A stretch of DNA of 64,000 bases from Isoetes taiwanensis (lineage: Eukaryota; Streptophyta; Lycopodiopsida; Isoetales; Isoetaceae). The position numbers and the translations under genes were made by a program. The stretch lies in NCBI GenBank assembly GCA_021234155.1, contig JAJEKV010000004.1:2311248-2375247 (forward strand), given 5' to 3'. The notes under the pieces are model-generated. The model searched no databases. It was given only the letters and a program-made list of their open reading frames with translations, and was not told where the DNA came from. Positions 25,822 to 38,638 of this stretch are shown here, in pieces; positions within the stretch are counted from its first letter, which is position 1; every line of letters starts with the position of its first letter.

Positions 25822-26826
25822 AAATTACTAGTTTCTAACTCGGAGTAAAATTTTTAACTTCTTTCACGGAGACTCAATTTCGCGGTTCAGTCTGATGAAA
25901 TAGAATTTTCCAGTACTTTCAGTTCCACATTTTGCACATTCAAGCGGCCCATTTGGATTGAATTTAAAATAAAGAATGCCTTCTTTGAAGCTAAATTATC
26001 CTTTGCATCGTCAGAAAAAAAGCATTTTTTGAGTAGAGTTTGAAATACCACCACCAGCGAGAGAAAAGAATCCCGAGCAGCAAGCTTGACACAAATAATC
26101 TGCTGAGCCTTAAGCATGGCCGATCTTACTTGGAGAGCAGAAAGGGTGAAAGCGATTGCTTTGCAGGAGTAATCCCAGGCATAAAATTACAAGCATCACG
26201 GTACGGCGTGAGAAAGATATAAACATAAGGACATAACGCAGATATACCTTTATGAGCGAGAAAAACTATAAGCTGGGAAGCTTCAATGCTTTGGAGCTTC
26301 ATCCTCCACTTACTGCCGGTTAATCACGTCACGGTTAATCTATTCTTTGAGCTTCATCCTCCCTCCTACTTGATTAATAGGTCACCGAGGATAAAATTGA
26401 GGCAAGCAGGCGAAGCGAAGAACAACTTGCGGCGAGCAAAACAAGGCGAAGGCGGCGGCATTTTTGCAGAGCACGGGGTGAGCAGCGGCAGCGGCGTAGG
26501 AGCGAGCAAAAAGGGGAAAATGGAGTGGAGGGAGGCAGCACCGACTTTACCGCGTGGCAAGAAGCTAACAACCATTAGATTTCAGATATTAGAATGGCCG
26601 GAAGATTGTGTGATAACCTCTAAGAGATTATCATGATAATCTTGATATCCCCAAGTTCATAATATAACCTATGTTTGATCTAACGGCTAGGAACGGTCCG
26701 ATCGCATTAATTTACCCAAGTCCTGTGGTTTAAGGTTGCCGTATGATCAGCTGATAAGCCCCTAAACTAAGCAAGTACTCGCAGCTCGAACGGGGAGCGT
26801 GTGGAGATTGTTCACTTATTGGCCTC
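25822..26826. other. Intergenic DNA upstream of the PPR locus
   Basis: No gene is supported. A GC-rich patch at about 26,395-26,560 (GGCGAAGCGAAG, GGCGGCGGC, GCAGCGGCAGCGGCG) is open in three frames, but all give low-complexity peptides. It could be 5' flank of the PPR locus. GAGCTTCATCCTCC occurs twice (about 26,295 and 26,348). Confidence 0.45.
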
Positions 26827-29740
26827 ATGTTTTCCATCTCCTCTTTGCTCAACACTAAATCCAGCTGCACTTCTTTTTATTTAAGGATCCACTGGCGTAG
26901 TAGAGGAATCAGTTTCTGGCAAAATAGTCCACATAGCCAGCATGAACTCCACCACAGGAGGTTCATTTTGCATTTCATAGGCACAATAGCAAATGCGGCC
27001 GGCTACGTTTGGAATGCATCACACATCAAGCATTTTCCAATTATAGAAACTTAGCAATCAGTTCCAGAAGTTTGGGGAGACTCAAACCCCATAGGGGTAA
27101 ATAAGTTTGGATGATTCAGACGATGCTGATAGGGAACCCCCAGAACAAGGATGAATTTCTTCAAGATGGTGATTTGCTCAGGGGAGCGACTGATGATGAT
27201 GAGGAGCACTTGGATATTTGGCATTCTGAGAAGACTCCTTTCTCTACTTTAATTGCAGAAGAAGCGCTGATAAAGAAATTACCAAGAAGCCTCTCTATAG
27301 TTGCGTTTGGCAACTATAACAGCGAGGATAAGGTTATATACTTGATCATAGAGAAATGGTTGAAGGAGGGCAACAATATGGACAGAAGTTTCAGTATCGC
27401 TATATTACTAAGGGCTACAAAAGGATTAAGGATACCATCACTGGAGCACATTTCTGTCCATTTTGATGAAATGCAATTTTATACCATTGTATGAGCGTTA
27501 AATGTCTAAATGATGCATATCTTAGCATGTTGCCTTTATGCTTTCCTGTTGTTGACATAAAATGCCTCTCTTGAGCATTCTTTTGACTTCATAATATCCT
27601 TCCTTCAAGGTCCTTCTTGATGATCCTGAGATTTTATTGCTGGGGCAACCAACTTGCTTGTCTTAATTCTAAATCTGCTGACATCCATTCCTCTAAAATA
27701 AATCATGTAATTCTGTTTCAGCTCTTCCATTTTCTTCGGGCAGCTGCAAAGATTAAGTAGCTATAATCTCGTAAGCTTGGCCATGCTAGCAGAGTTGAAT
27801 GAGATGCAGGGTTAGGCTTTATACCATTCTATGGGGGTTGGGGCTGGTGTTTTGGCGGGGGTCTGTATTTTCTTCCATGCCTATCACCTATAAATAAAAG
27901 GGAGGAGAATCTAAGCTGGAACTGTTCAATCATGTCTGCCAACTAATTCAGCTTCAAGTAGATCAGATGATTCCTAGTAATTCATTCTGAAGCACACAGT
28001 TATGGCAGCGAAGGGGAATATAAATCATATTAATACATTACATGACTGCTCAAATGCTAAATCCACACATTAATCCATAAATGGATATTAAATAAGAAGC
28101 TAGTTAAGACACCAAACCATCTTTTAAGCATTGACATGAATCTAAGCGCAAAATGAATGACTAAATAAGAACTCATATCAGCTTCAGATTGCTATTCTAA
28201 TGATAATATATATATTTAAGATTCAGAGTGAAACCACACCATCTATGAGGCTAGTGCACTAGAATCCCATGAACAGCACAAGTATGTCAGGCTGCATAGT
28301 TCTCTATCTCCATTAGCTACTCTATTGAAGCCATTTTTATGAAGTAGTAGATAAGATATGCATGATCTACAAATATGGAAAATGGACGAAGAAATTATCA
28401 ATTAAATTATTTCACACTATGTCAACATGTATAACAGGTCATGAAATGGGTCATGGATGAAAAGCCATTTGAGGAATTGTCAAGAGATTATTCACTCTAT
28501 CTTGATCTACATGCCAGAGCAAGCAATATCGGTAAAATTGAGAAGCTCTTTAATGAAATCCGGAGGATTACAGAATGGCGACCTTATAATATACTTCTGT
28601 TGATCTACCTTGAGGTCTTTAGCTGTTAAGAAAGCAGAGGAAGTGCTAGAAAAAATTGAAGAGATGGAATTTTTAACAGCATTTTCTATCAATCAAATGA
28701 TTGCATTGTACAAGCGACGGAACAGCACTTATAAAATCCAGCAGGTGCTTGAGAAGGCTAAGAGTCATATTGTAAAACCACGACATTTGGACATATAATC
28801 TTTGTTATCATGCAAAGGTAAATGTCTTAAGGATGTTAGCGGTATAGAAAAACTATGGAAGAAATGCAAGATAAGTCCAGCCCGAATAGACGTCATATAT
28901 CATTTTAGCATCAGTCTACATGTGAATGGATTACTTGACAAAGCTTCGAAACTGCTGTTAGGATTCTGGAGAAGAGGACTTCAAAAGGTCAGTGTCCTTC
29001 CATGACATGACTAGGAGCTCTTATACCACGATTGGAAAAGCTGGAAGATATTTGAGGATTTGGAAAACTATGCGCAAGAACAAGCAGCAGCTATTTTTCA
29101 CTTCTTGAGCCCTGTCAAACAAAGGGAGAGGTTACGAGAGAATCACGAACAAGTTTTCAAAGAAATGGAATCCTGAGCTTTGGGTGGTCATCCACGCTAA
29201 TTGAATTCAATGCACTTCTTGGTGGCACATTCAGAAAGGGGCTTATTGAAAAATCAGAGGCATTGCACAACAAATGGAGGTTGTTAGGTTGTAGACCAGA
29301 TAGAGTCACTGAATTCACCATCTGGCAGTAACCTATGTAAACAGTGATGATAATGTGGATCAAGCCTTAGAGACATTGAGAATCTTTAATGGAACTAAGA
29401 GCAAAGCCACCATTCATCCGCCATGAAACTATGAAAGCCCCACTGTTCTTTTGGAGGATGGCAGGGAATATATTGAAAGGCAGAAAAGCTGTTTAGTCAA
29501 TGATAGCAGGTCATTAGGTTACTCCAAGAGTCTGCCTCTATGGAATGCATTGTAAAGTTTAAATTGTAAAAGCAGGTTATCCTCCATGGCTTTGTTCAGA
29601 GAATGTGGGCTGACAAGGGTTAAACCAGATGGAAAGAAGGCAAAAGCGGCTTTTGGCTGGATTAAATGTAGGAATTGGATAGGTAATAAGAAAAGTGATG
29701 CAGCCAAATTTGAGATTTTGAGTATATATACTGACTTCAG
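26827..29740 (+). pseudogene. Pentatricopeptide repeat (PPR) protein gene, broken
   Basis: P-class PPR proteins are helical-repeat RNA-binding proteins, usually in mitochondria or plastids. A possible presequence frame begins MFSISSLLNT at 26,827. A frame with ALIKKLPRSLS and IEKWLKEGNNMDRS (27,111-27,480) matches the N-terminal part of this PPR subfamily. A canonical acceptor (ATAACAG at 28,438) opens the next exon: VMKWVMDEKPFEELSRDYSL, then ASNIGKIEKLFNEI. KKAEEVLEKIEEMEFLTAF, INQMIALYK and YKIQQVLEKAKSH follow in another frame from 28,610. SGIEKLWKKCKISPARIDVI is at 28,840, NGLLDKASKLLL at 28,925, and DDNVDQALETLRIFNG at about 29,345. At least five frame changes plus stops were seen. The repeats can be read only by changing frame, so this is called a pseudogene; assembly indels are the alternative. 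Confidence 0.75.
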
Positions 29741-30690
29741 AACATCTCAGTCAAGGATAGTTCTCATTACGTTTCTTTGTGGCCTACTTGAAGATCCTGT
29801 GGTGCCGCTCAATTTTACATATGCTTAAACGTTTGCTTTCTGCTGTTTGCTTTCTGCTGTGCAGAAAGACGAGTTTCTCTGAGAGAGGAAATGGGTTATT
29901 CGATTCTTCATCTGTTTTTTCAAATCTAAATGCTGCAAGATTAGAAGATGCTATGAGCTCCTAACTACTGAATTGCATACCATGCATATAATATAGAAGC
30001 AGTTTTTGGTGGAAATGTCTTCCTTTAGTCTTTGTCCTTCCTTTTCTATACTTGGCTAGATGGCGGCTTATCATCTGTATAAATTATATGATTTGTTGTT
30101 AGTAAGCTGGAAGGATGTAGAAGATTGGGTAGTCTTCATTATACAGCGGCGTGAACCAAAATGCTACGTAAAGCGGAGTACACTTTCACCCACCACATTG
30201 TTAGTCAGCTAACAAAAAAATGCAGCCTATTTGTCTTATTTCTTTAATATAGTAGTGGATTTGCTACTTGACTTAAAGTGAGCGGTGAACTTTGCTCGAT
30301 CCCGGACTAACAAACACATCCGGTTAACAAACTGATCCGACTACTGCTCTTAGAAACCTTTAAAAATCCAAATGGATATCAATTCTTCAAGGTTTGAGGA
30401 TCGCCCAGGCAGCTTGGTAGCATTGTCAATAAATGGAGTTTTGGATGGACATAGCGAGTTTCAACAATGTCAGATCACAATTTTGAAGTCTCAAGTAAGA
30501 ATGAATCAATTTCTTTTGTTTTTAGATTTACAGGTTTCTTGCCATATAGAAGGGGAATGTGAAATACCATAAATATCAATGAAATTAGAGCAGTGCTTCG
30601 AAGGAACTAGGGATGGTAAGAAATGAAAATGTAAAGGTAAGAGGTGTTATTTTACACTTGCAATCTTATTAAAAAAGGGAAATTGGTTTT
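29741..30690. other. No recognisable gene
   Basis: Flank between the PPR pseudogene and the transposase remnant. No domain was recognised. CTTTCTGCTGTTTGCTTTCTGCTGTG near 29,836 is a short tandem duplication (unit TTTGCTTTCTGCTG). Confidence 0.4.
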
Positions 30691-31420
30691 GCGGTAGCCA
30701 TTTGACATTGTCACAAATCTTGGGGAACTTTCATCTCTTTGTTGAGCATTAAGATTGATTTGCCTCAAAGATAAATTGCTAGAATGTGGAATAAAGCAGT
30801 TGAAGCTTGATGGTCAATTGGTACAATTATTGCGAGAATATTTGCCCAGCACATTGCAATCTGAGAAGCAGGGAATGAGGTCATAGGTATGGCCAGGCAA
30901 AAGTGGTTAGCAGAGATTGATAAGAAGCAAGTTTGGTAAAAGAAAATACAATAGAGGAAAAAAGAGTGATAGAATTACGGTCGTTATTTGATGTCACATA
31001 GAAACGCCAATTCGATATTAACATGTTCATGGTTTCGATTCTTGAGATCATACACAAAAGATACACTTTCCACAGGGTATTATTTTCCAATATGTGGCTC
31101 CGGGAAGTATCATTTCACAGTGTGTTGGTAGGGATATGAATCTGAGAATGGTTGTCTCGGCTTGAATATAGACACAGTTAATCATAGTCTATGATGCATT
31201 TCAAAGATCACAGGAAATAGATTGTTCACACCAATAGAATTGAAACACTTGGGGTGCGGTGAAGCTCTCTTAGAGATATGGAGCAGTGAAGCCACATTAT
31301 GAGTCGTGCTTCTTGGAGTACATGTGGAGAAAGAAATTTAGCAGGAAGGAGGATGCATTGATATGTTTATAAATCATGTGAGGTGCTAGTAGTGAGCTTA
31401 TAAATGGTCGAGAAGAAGAA
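30690..31420 (+). pseudogene. MERLIN/IS1016-type transposase remnant
   Basis: Cut-and-paste transposase of the MERLIN superfamily (DDE family related to bacterial IS1595/IS1016). GQ-ID-type linker and WYN(Y)-like sequence precede EIDK (30,913-30,924), which occupies the place of the catalytic EIDE motif. One base out of frame comes SKFGKRKYNRGK (30,926-30,961), the family hallmark, continuing KSDRITVVI. Farther on are TVNHS (about 31,170), VHTNRIE (31,224-31,244; the third acidic residue, usually HTQ-IE) and HYESCFLEYMWRKKF (31,295-31,339; the family's C-terminal Y-EFMWR-K signature). The order and spacing fit a whole transposase of roughly 230-250 residues, but frames shift several times and stops intervene. 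Terminal inverted repeats were not identified. Confidence 0.8.
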
Positions 31421-34400
31421 GGATAACTAGGGGAGAATTTGATCAGAGGCGACTTTTTTATAACGTAAAATGAGTCTTAGAGAGTTTATTTTTCTTTGTT
31501 TTCTTTACGGTCTCTAGCGTTCTGATATATTATTAATGGCTCTGATGTTGATATACGCCAAATCACATGCATCTCATGTTGTCTAGTTAAAATGATGCAT
31601 GACCAAAAAGTTTTATACATTTGACTGTAGTCATTAACAAAAATGTCGTCAGAGTGATGAATTTCTTTGGCCCACGTGGATGTTCTAGTCACATGGGAGG
31701 GAGAAATTTTGTATTCTACGCCTTTATACTTGAGGATGACTTTAGATCATCAATGTCTATTAACCCCCGATTACTTTTGTTTCATTCGGATAGGATAACC
31801 AATCTTCTAAATGCCTAAGAGGATGATTATTTGATTTTTTGTTTCTTCTATCTAATGGGCTGATTCTTTGTATACATGGAAACGTGCCACTGTGCGATCC
31901 AGGTACATTCTAGTTCAAACCCTCTCTTATAATGTTAAAGGTATCCAAGGCTGTTGGAAATGCTGTAGTCTCATTATGTGCAACCAGTGACTCAGAATCT
32001 AACTAGTAATCTCTTGGAACTTATATTTGCCATTACAGCTCGGTCTTTTATACGTTATATATAACCCTCCTCTTTACTGACGTGGACTAGAAACATCCGC
32101 GTGGGCAAAAAAGTCCACGGATGGCATTTTGTTTTGTTACTTTTGAGGGCGGCTTAGCGGCCGTTCGAAACTTTGGTCATGATCATTTAACGGACAACGC
32201 GGCGGCCAGTTGCGACGCATCAAATGCTCGAGCTAACACAACATGTCGAGCCAGAACCCGAGAAAATTATGAGAGGAAAAAAAAAAGCAATTCTACACAG
32301 GCACTGCGTGAAAAACATCTTTCGGATCAAATTACTAGTTATCGCTTCTTCTTACGGACCATTTTATAGCTCAACGCTACTTACCAATTTCACACCAATT
32401 TATAAAACATGGCTGAATGCATCCTCCTTCCTGCGGCGCTTTCTCACATATCGCCAGAGTATGGTATGACTCATAATATTGCCTTCAACTTGTTTCTATC
32501 ACCGGAGAGCACTTTCTTTTTAAGTGCTCTCAATTACATTGGCGGTGTGAACACACAATGCCGGAATCTTTGAAATGGGGCTATAATTATCGTGTAATAT
32601 ACATATTCAAAATTTGGGGTTTCTTGATTAAAGATGTATCAGCGTCTGCTTTGTAAATACTCGTACTTCCTAGTAGAGGCACATATTAGAAAATAATAAT
32701 GAGTGTATGTATACGTCTGCAACTTGCAAAAGTAGGACCATGAGAACATATTGTGCGGAATTCGTTACTTCGCCACCAAATACCCACTAACTTTTATTCT
32801 CTTCTTCTCTATTGTATTTTCTTTTTGAAACTTGTTTTCATCAATCCTCAGCTTTCCACTTTGCCTAGGCCATCTACTGACCTCGATACGTTTCCTATAT
32901 TGCAATGCTACAAATATCTCTTATAATATTCAGTGACCCATGGTTTCATGTTTTATTTCCAGCATTTCAATCCATACGATCAGAGCCATTTAGATAAATA
33001 GCATTAGATGTAATTTTCTCCAGATTTGGGGAACAATGTTAACTTATTTGCTTGGAAGCAAGTTCCTTTCACGAAGCTGCCAAGTAAGATGACACCCTCT
33101 TACCTTTACATTTCACGACTTCTTATATAATCCCTAGTTCTATGATTATGCATTCTTAATTTTCATTTGATTTATGGCATTTCTCATTTCCCTTCTATGG
33201 TGATGAAACCCAAATCTAAACAAAAGAAATTGATTCATTCTTACTTGAGGTCTTCAAAATTAGGCCAGGACATGTGAGAATCTTGTATTTGTCCCAAGAA
33301 CTCCATTTGACAATGCTACCAAGGCGTGATGATCTCGACAACGAAGAAGCTTGATATCCATTTAGCTTTTTTAAAAGGTTTGGAGAGCAAGTGGTCGAGA
33401 CAGTTGTTAAGCAGATATGTTTGTTAGTGGATCAGAGCAAATTAGAGTAAGTCTATTTTCTTTGGTAACAATATTCTTTGTATCAAAACAACAAAAGAAA
33501 CACATCGCGGCACATTTTTGTTATGAACGGCAACAGAAAGGGGCCAGACTGGCGTGGCATTTTGGTCCACACGTCCGGGGCGGGTTTTTTGGGAGGGAGG
33601 GGTGTGTATACTTGAGGAGCTACCAAAGAACCTGGAGAAAGGGCATTGGTAAGAGTGATGTATGTTCTGTGAGGCCTTGGTTTTGATTTTTCTTTGTATC
33701 TAGTATACACTAGCCATCCTCCATAGAAACGAAGGAAAAGGGGGCAATCCAAGGAATTTATGGCAGATATGCTTGCATTGTATATGGCTCGTGAAAATAG
33801 TTTTTTCCGCCAATATTTCTGTGACATTAGAATTATTGGTTAAAATTAAGTGATTCAGACAAAGAAATTTGGGCTTCGGGCTAAGAGGAGGTATTTGGCA
33901 TAATTACGGCGAACAAACTGTGGAGTCAAATACCAAAAAGCGACGAAGAATATTAGGCTCAAGTTTTCTGCGGTAGATTACGAAGAAGTATTCACTACGC
34001 AAGTCGAATGGGGAATAACCCATCTGCAAGTGGAATACTCATCAACCTGCACTCATGGTTTTTCTTCTGCATTTCCCGCCGTTTGATCCAGAAGCTCGAG
34101 CGGTAGCTTAGACTCATTTTAGGAAGGTTCTTTTTATAGAGGCCGGAGATTATGTTAAAAAGTTTTATTTGACTTTCCTTACGGATTACGCTGTAATTAC
34201 GTATGGGCAGATTTGATCACCTGTTGTAGCTTTTTCTAATTCTCTAGCAAACCAGGTTCTTCCAATTCTCTAGCATACAAGATATTCGTTTCTGAGAAGA
34301 AAAGAGCAAGGTTTTCAGTATACAATAGCTCACATTGATTCCCTTGTCTTGAGTATCTCCAATGTAATTCATATAACATATGTGTATGGGGTGTCAAATT

Positions 34401-36480
34401 TGCTAAGCGAAGTTAGTAAATTTGTTAAGCTGTAAATTTAATCCTCAGATTTGGTAATTTGTAGATTTAATCCTACAGATTCACTTTGAAAATAGGACGT
34501 CTTGGATTTATTCACATTTAATTTTAATGCATGGTAGCATAATTATACTATGTCACGCTTGTGTTGCTGCAAAAAAGCATAGGAGCTAGAGCTTAGAAAC
34601 ATAGGATCAAGACATCCATTCTAAAGAGACAATCATCTAGTCTTCTCGGTTCCTCTTATCTTTAGTTCAAGCTATTTTTGCACTTATTGTTTATCTTGGG
34701 AACAAACAATTGTGCATGGGGAGTATTCAGCGCGATTGACCTAAGAAGCATTAGGAAATAAACTTGTGGAGAAACACATATATTTTCCTTTCTAGCCTTC
34801 CAATGATTGATTATGAATGTCTAAGCTGTTAAATTTTATCTCCACTTTGCAATGTTCTCATGGATTACATTAAGGAATATCAACCTATTCTATCTCAGAT
34901 TTTCTTGTTATTACTCATTTTTGTTATGTGCATTACGCCAAGAGTTTATCCACCTAAATCTTTATAAGGATGAAAACCATTTCTTGAAGTAGTGGGGTAG
35001 GAGCTTCGACTCTATCTGAAAACCTTGAGAAAGGAGAAGTTAGGTACTTGTATTATAGCAATCATTGCATACATCCCACTCAAATTATAGGCTTTTTCGG
35101 CCTATAGAAAGTTAAGTCTTTGTCTTCATCAGATAGGTTTCAGACATGTATTCAACAAAGTTGTCCAGGTTTGAAGCAACTCTTCTATCTCATATAACAG
35201 ACAACTTCAGAACGCCAAAGGATATCACTTGAAGCACTTGTAATGATTCACTCTTGGGCAATGCCATAAGTTCCTTTTGGTACAACATCATGCAACAAGA
35301 AGGGACAAAAATGTAGCATTATCGGGCATCATCAAACCTTGCATTGCACGTCATGGAAAAATCCGATTGCAAGATAACCTATATCTCTTCGCATTCCATG
35401 ACATAACAGCTTGTACTAGAAACATTTCAAAAACATATTGAATTGCAGCCGCGTGAAATGCACATGTCCAGGCACTAATAACAAAGATATCCCTTGATAC
35501 CCATTCTTGACCTGGTTAAGTCCATTCTCAGCATATCCTGCAATTAATGTGATCCAAGAACCAAACTCTAGAATTAAGAGCTTATTAATAGTTTGGCATG
35601 CATCACCAAAGGCATCTGCAGGTAGAATCAAACTAAAGAATTACTTTGTCATTTTCTAGTTACTACTACCTTTGGCCAAAATCCGATCTATGAAGATTTC
35701 GAATTAGAATGCTTTGCATACTGACTCACTGGTGGTCGGTATGCAGTACGTTGGTTGAGGAGGACTTGAGATTGTGTCTGCGATGGAGAAGAGGAAGAAA
35801 GAGCGTATAAAGCATTAAGCTAATTTTCTATGAAGTATTTTACCATATCGATCTGCGGTTGCCAAAATGCGTCTATCCCGAGAATGAAATAACGTGCCAT
35901 TCTCAAATCCCAGACCTGCTCCCCTCATCAGCAGGTCACATACTTCATTTCTTTAGGCCATAGCCAAGAGCCCTTACTTGGAAAACCTTACACGCAGGCC
36001 ATGTACTTCACTTCTTAAGGCCATAGCCAAGAGCTGAGCTTGGCTGGCCACCACCATCACCCCTACTTGGAAAACCTTAGGATTTTTTATGGTGAAATCT
36101 CAGCCCTCCATTTTAAGGCATGGTTCATTATAGACTTACTGATACATATAATATGGGAGGATGTAATAATAGGGTGGTGAAAGGGGGCATATGGCATCGG
36201 ATTCTGGTATGCTTGTGATTCAGCCCCTTAGATTAGGGGCTGCGATTCTATACGTATAAGGCGTGATTCCAAATGAAAAGATCATATGCATATGCAACTA
36301 TGTTACAACTCTGAGGAAACTTTGTAGCCTGTTCATCTTCGAAATACCCAGGTCTTAGCTCTAAAATAGAATATTTGCTACAACAATGAACAATTGTTTT
36401 GGAGTCTTAGAAAGGAACTTTACCTACAATGATACCATTGATGTTTTTCCTCATAGTTGGATGCACGAAGGTTATCATAA
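31421..36480. other. No recognisable gene
   Basis: About 5 kb of AT-rich sequence with only short open frames and no domain. A 7-bp inverted repeat (CGTGGAC...GTCCACG) is at 32,081-32,119. A duplicated block, CA(T)ACTTCA.TTCTT.AGGCCATAGCCAAGAGC then CTTACTTGGAAAACCTTA-type sequence, lies at about 35,936-36,080. A hairpin with 8-bp arms (CAGCCCCT..AGGGGCTG) is at 36,221-36,242. Confidence 0.4.
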
Positions 36481-36849
36481 TACGATAGCATCACTATTGA
36501 GGAATGTAGAAGAGCCTTGGCGGAGGGTTAATTTGAAGAAGGCTGCAAAAAAAAGTCAATTGTAAATTCATTTGAGCCTTGGTTCTTCTATTACATACGC
36601 ACAGACATATTGAGCAGGATAAGAAACTTGGATGATGAGAGCTACCCAAGGTTGGCCTTGAAAGTAACAATAGAAAAGAGTGGTATGTAGATGGGATAAT
36701 CTGGTTAAGGAAATGGGGCATTTTGATACAAGAACTGGCAAGAAGTAGCTGGGAATAATAGAATTTAGAAGTTGGAGTGCGAGGAAAAGTCACGAGACAA
36801 TTTGCTTTATGCATCCCCGGTATTAACATGTCACATTATAGGGGGGAAA

Positions 36850-37130
36850 TGAATCTACGTTGCGGGAAACGAGATATCTGAATGAGAATATTTTCTTGCA
36901 GGATATGCCTTAGAGCCCACCACCTGAGCATAGTAGTTGGGAGATGGTATAATATACAACATGAGTACCAAACTTTTAGGGTGTGCGATTGGGATGAGAT
37001 AGAAAATGAGGAACATGAAATAATACATTGCCCAGCTTACAAGCCTTGAGAGATAGGTTTGGCATTAAACTATCTAACTTGCAATTTTTTGATATGCCGG
37101 CCATTATAGTTGATAGCTTTTTGTTGGGTG
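36850..37130 (+). pseudogene. LINE C-terminal fragment (zf-RVT region)
   Basis: The plus strand reads AHHLSIVVGRWYNIQHEYQ, TFRVCDWDEIENEEHEII, HCPAYK (about 36,905-37,050). This matches the C-terminal zinc-binding segment after the reverse transcriptase of plant LINEs (general form SAH-L-IE-GR-----R--R-C-----IEDE-HFL--CP-Y---R). A further in-frame RDRFGIKLSNLQF follows the stop. The first Cys of the usual C-x-x-C is absent. Upstream sequence to about 36,500 may belong to the same element, but no RT palm motif was readable. This looks like a 5'-truncated, dead LINE copy. Confidence 0.65.
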
Positions 37131-38638
37131 TATTACAGAAAGGTGCCTTGGGGTTATCACGAAAATATTCACAAAGGCAAGCACTTTGTCCCCCCCAGTA
37201 TATCGCCTCCTCTTAGTATCATAGCCTCTCCCATTGCCAAATAGGGGCGTGTGTAGATTCCACATCCCAATTTGGGTCGTACATGGTGTTGCCTTTGGGA
37301 TAAGTTGCTTCATCCGAAAGTGTCTCTACTTTGGTGGCAGGTTATCCCTAGATGCCTATGTATTAGTGCCTTTCAATATCGCTATGATCTTTGCATATCT
37401 GTAGTATATCTGCTCTGCCTTTCATACCCTTGAGCATTGTCTTTTTGCTTATCCAGGAGGTTAAATTTTAGTCTGATTACAAGGTTTTATTTAATAGTGC
37501 CTTTGGGTATGTGGGCTCATCTCTTGGCTTCCTACCCCAATGCATTCCCCTAGCTAAACCGGACACAACAAAGAAAAAGGCCATTTAGGCCGCCAATAAA
37601 GCGTCTGTAGCGGCGTCACGGCCAGTAAAACTTCAGGGCACGATCCACCTTGAGCGATATTGCGGACATACCGTCGTTGCGGAACCGCGTGGTATCTCGG
37701 ACACTATGGTCGATATGGGAGCGTAGTAAACGTCACATTTTTACGACATCTACTCATCTGCTCACGATGTTATTGCTGTGGCCCAGGCTAAGATACTCAT
37801 GGCTTACGAGTGTTCCTCCCTTGAGCCAGAAGTGAGGGACCATATTTGGATTCAATATCTTCAAATTGGCTCTTATCATTAGTCTCCTATTCTGGAGTAA
37901 GTACATTATGCTTCATGCTCGTGTTCCTGTGGCATCTACTTGTGCTTACATAGTTAGATCCCGGGGGTCTCACCTAGGCATATGGGTACCTCATCTGCGT
38001 GCAAGGGATCACCAGAAAACCCCTGTATACGACCTTTTTGGAGGTGGAAAACCCCTACGTACGTAAATACGAAAAGCCAATTTCTCTGCCGCTTTCCGTA
38101 GATGTACTTATGGACTATCTTAATTTTTACATACCCCTACCTGATCTTGTACTTGATTTTGTGCACCTAGATGGCACATTGACGACCACCACATGTATCA
38201 GAGAAAGGGTGCTTAAATTACGTTTTATTTGACCTGTGATGAAACAACAACAAACTTAGATTTGGTTTTATGTGTGCTACCTCTAAAGTGTTGTGTGCGT
38301 GCTATGTTTAAAGTTTGAGCATAGTTCAATATTTAGTGCTGAATATCTTAGTTAGTTAGTATGTTTAATATTGCAACACATGTTCATCTTTGCAACTTAC
38401 ATCTTTTGTTCATGAATATTCAAGAGCTATTTTGCATTAGTTTATATCCATCATTCCCTAGATTTTGCAAAACATGATAAAAAAAAAACAATTTCTACAA
38501 CATCCTGAATGCTCTCATGGCTAAACAACAAATCTAAATGCTCATTCCAATAATTTATTTCGAATGTTAAAACTGTACAACAGAACATGATCTCATAATT
38601 TTACAGCAAATCAAGTTTAGTCCGAAACCACTTAATCC
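37131..38638. other. No confident gene
   Basis: Two frames are more protein-like than the surroundings: IAVAQ-type sequence around 37,740-37,860 with YECSSLEPEVRDHIWIQYLQ, and 37,999-38,232 with EKPISLPLSVDVLMDYLNF. I recognise neither and see no start or splice context, so neither is called a gene. They may be parts of one degraded element. Confidence 0.4.

Noticed and set aside
37628-38232. Candidate gene fragment with YECSSLEPEVRDHIWIQYLQ and a second frame with EKPISLPLSVDVLMDY
   Set aside because: Protein-like wording but no family could be named, no start or splice sites were visible, and frames change between the two pieces.
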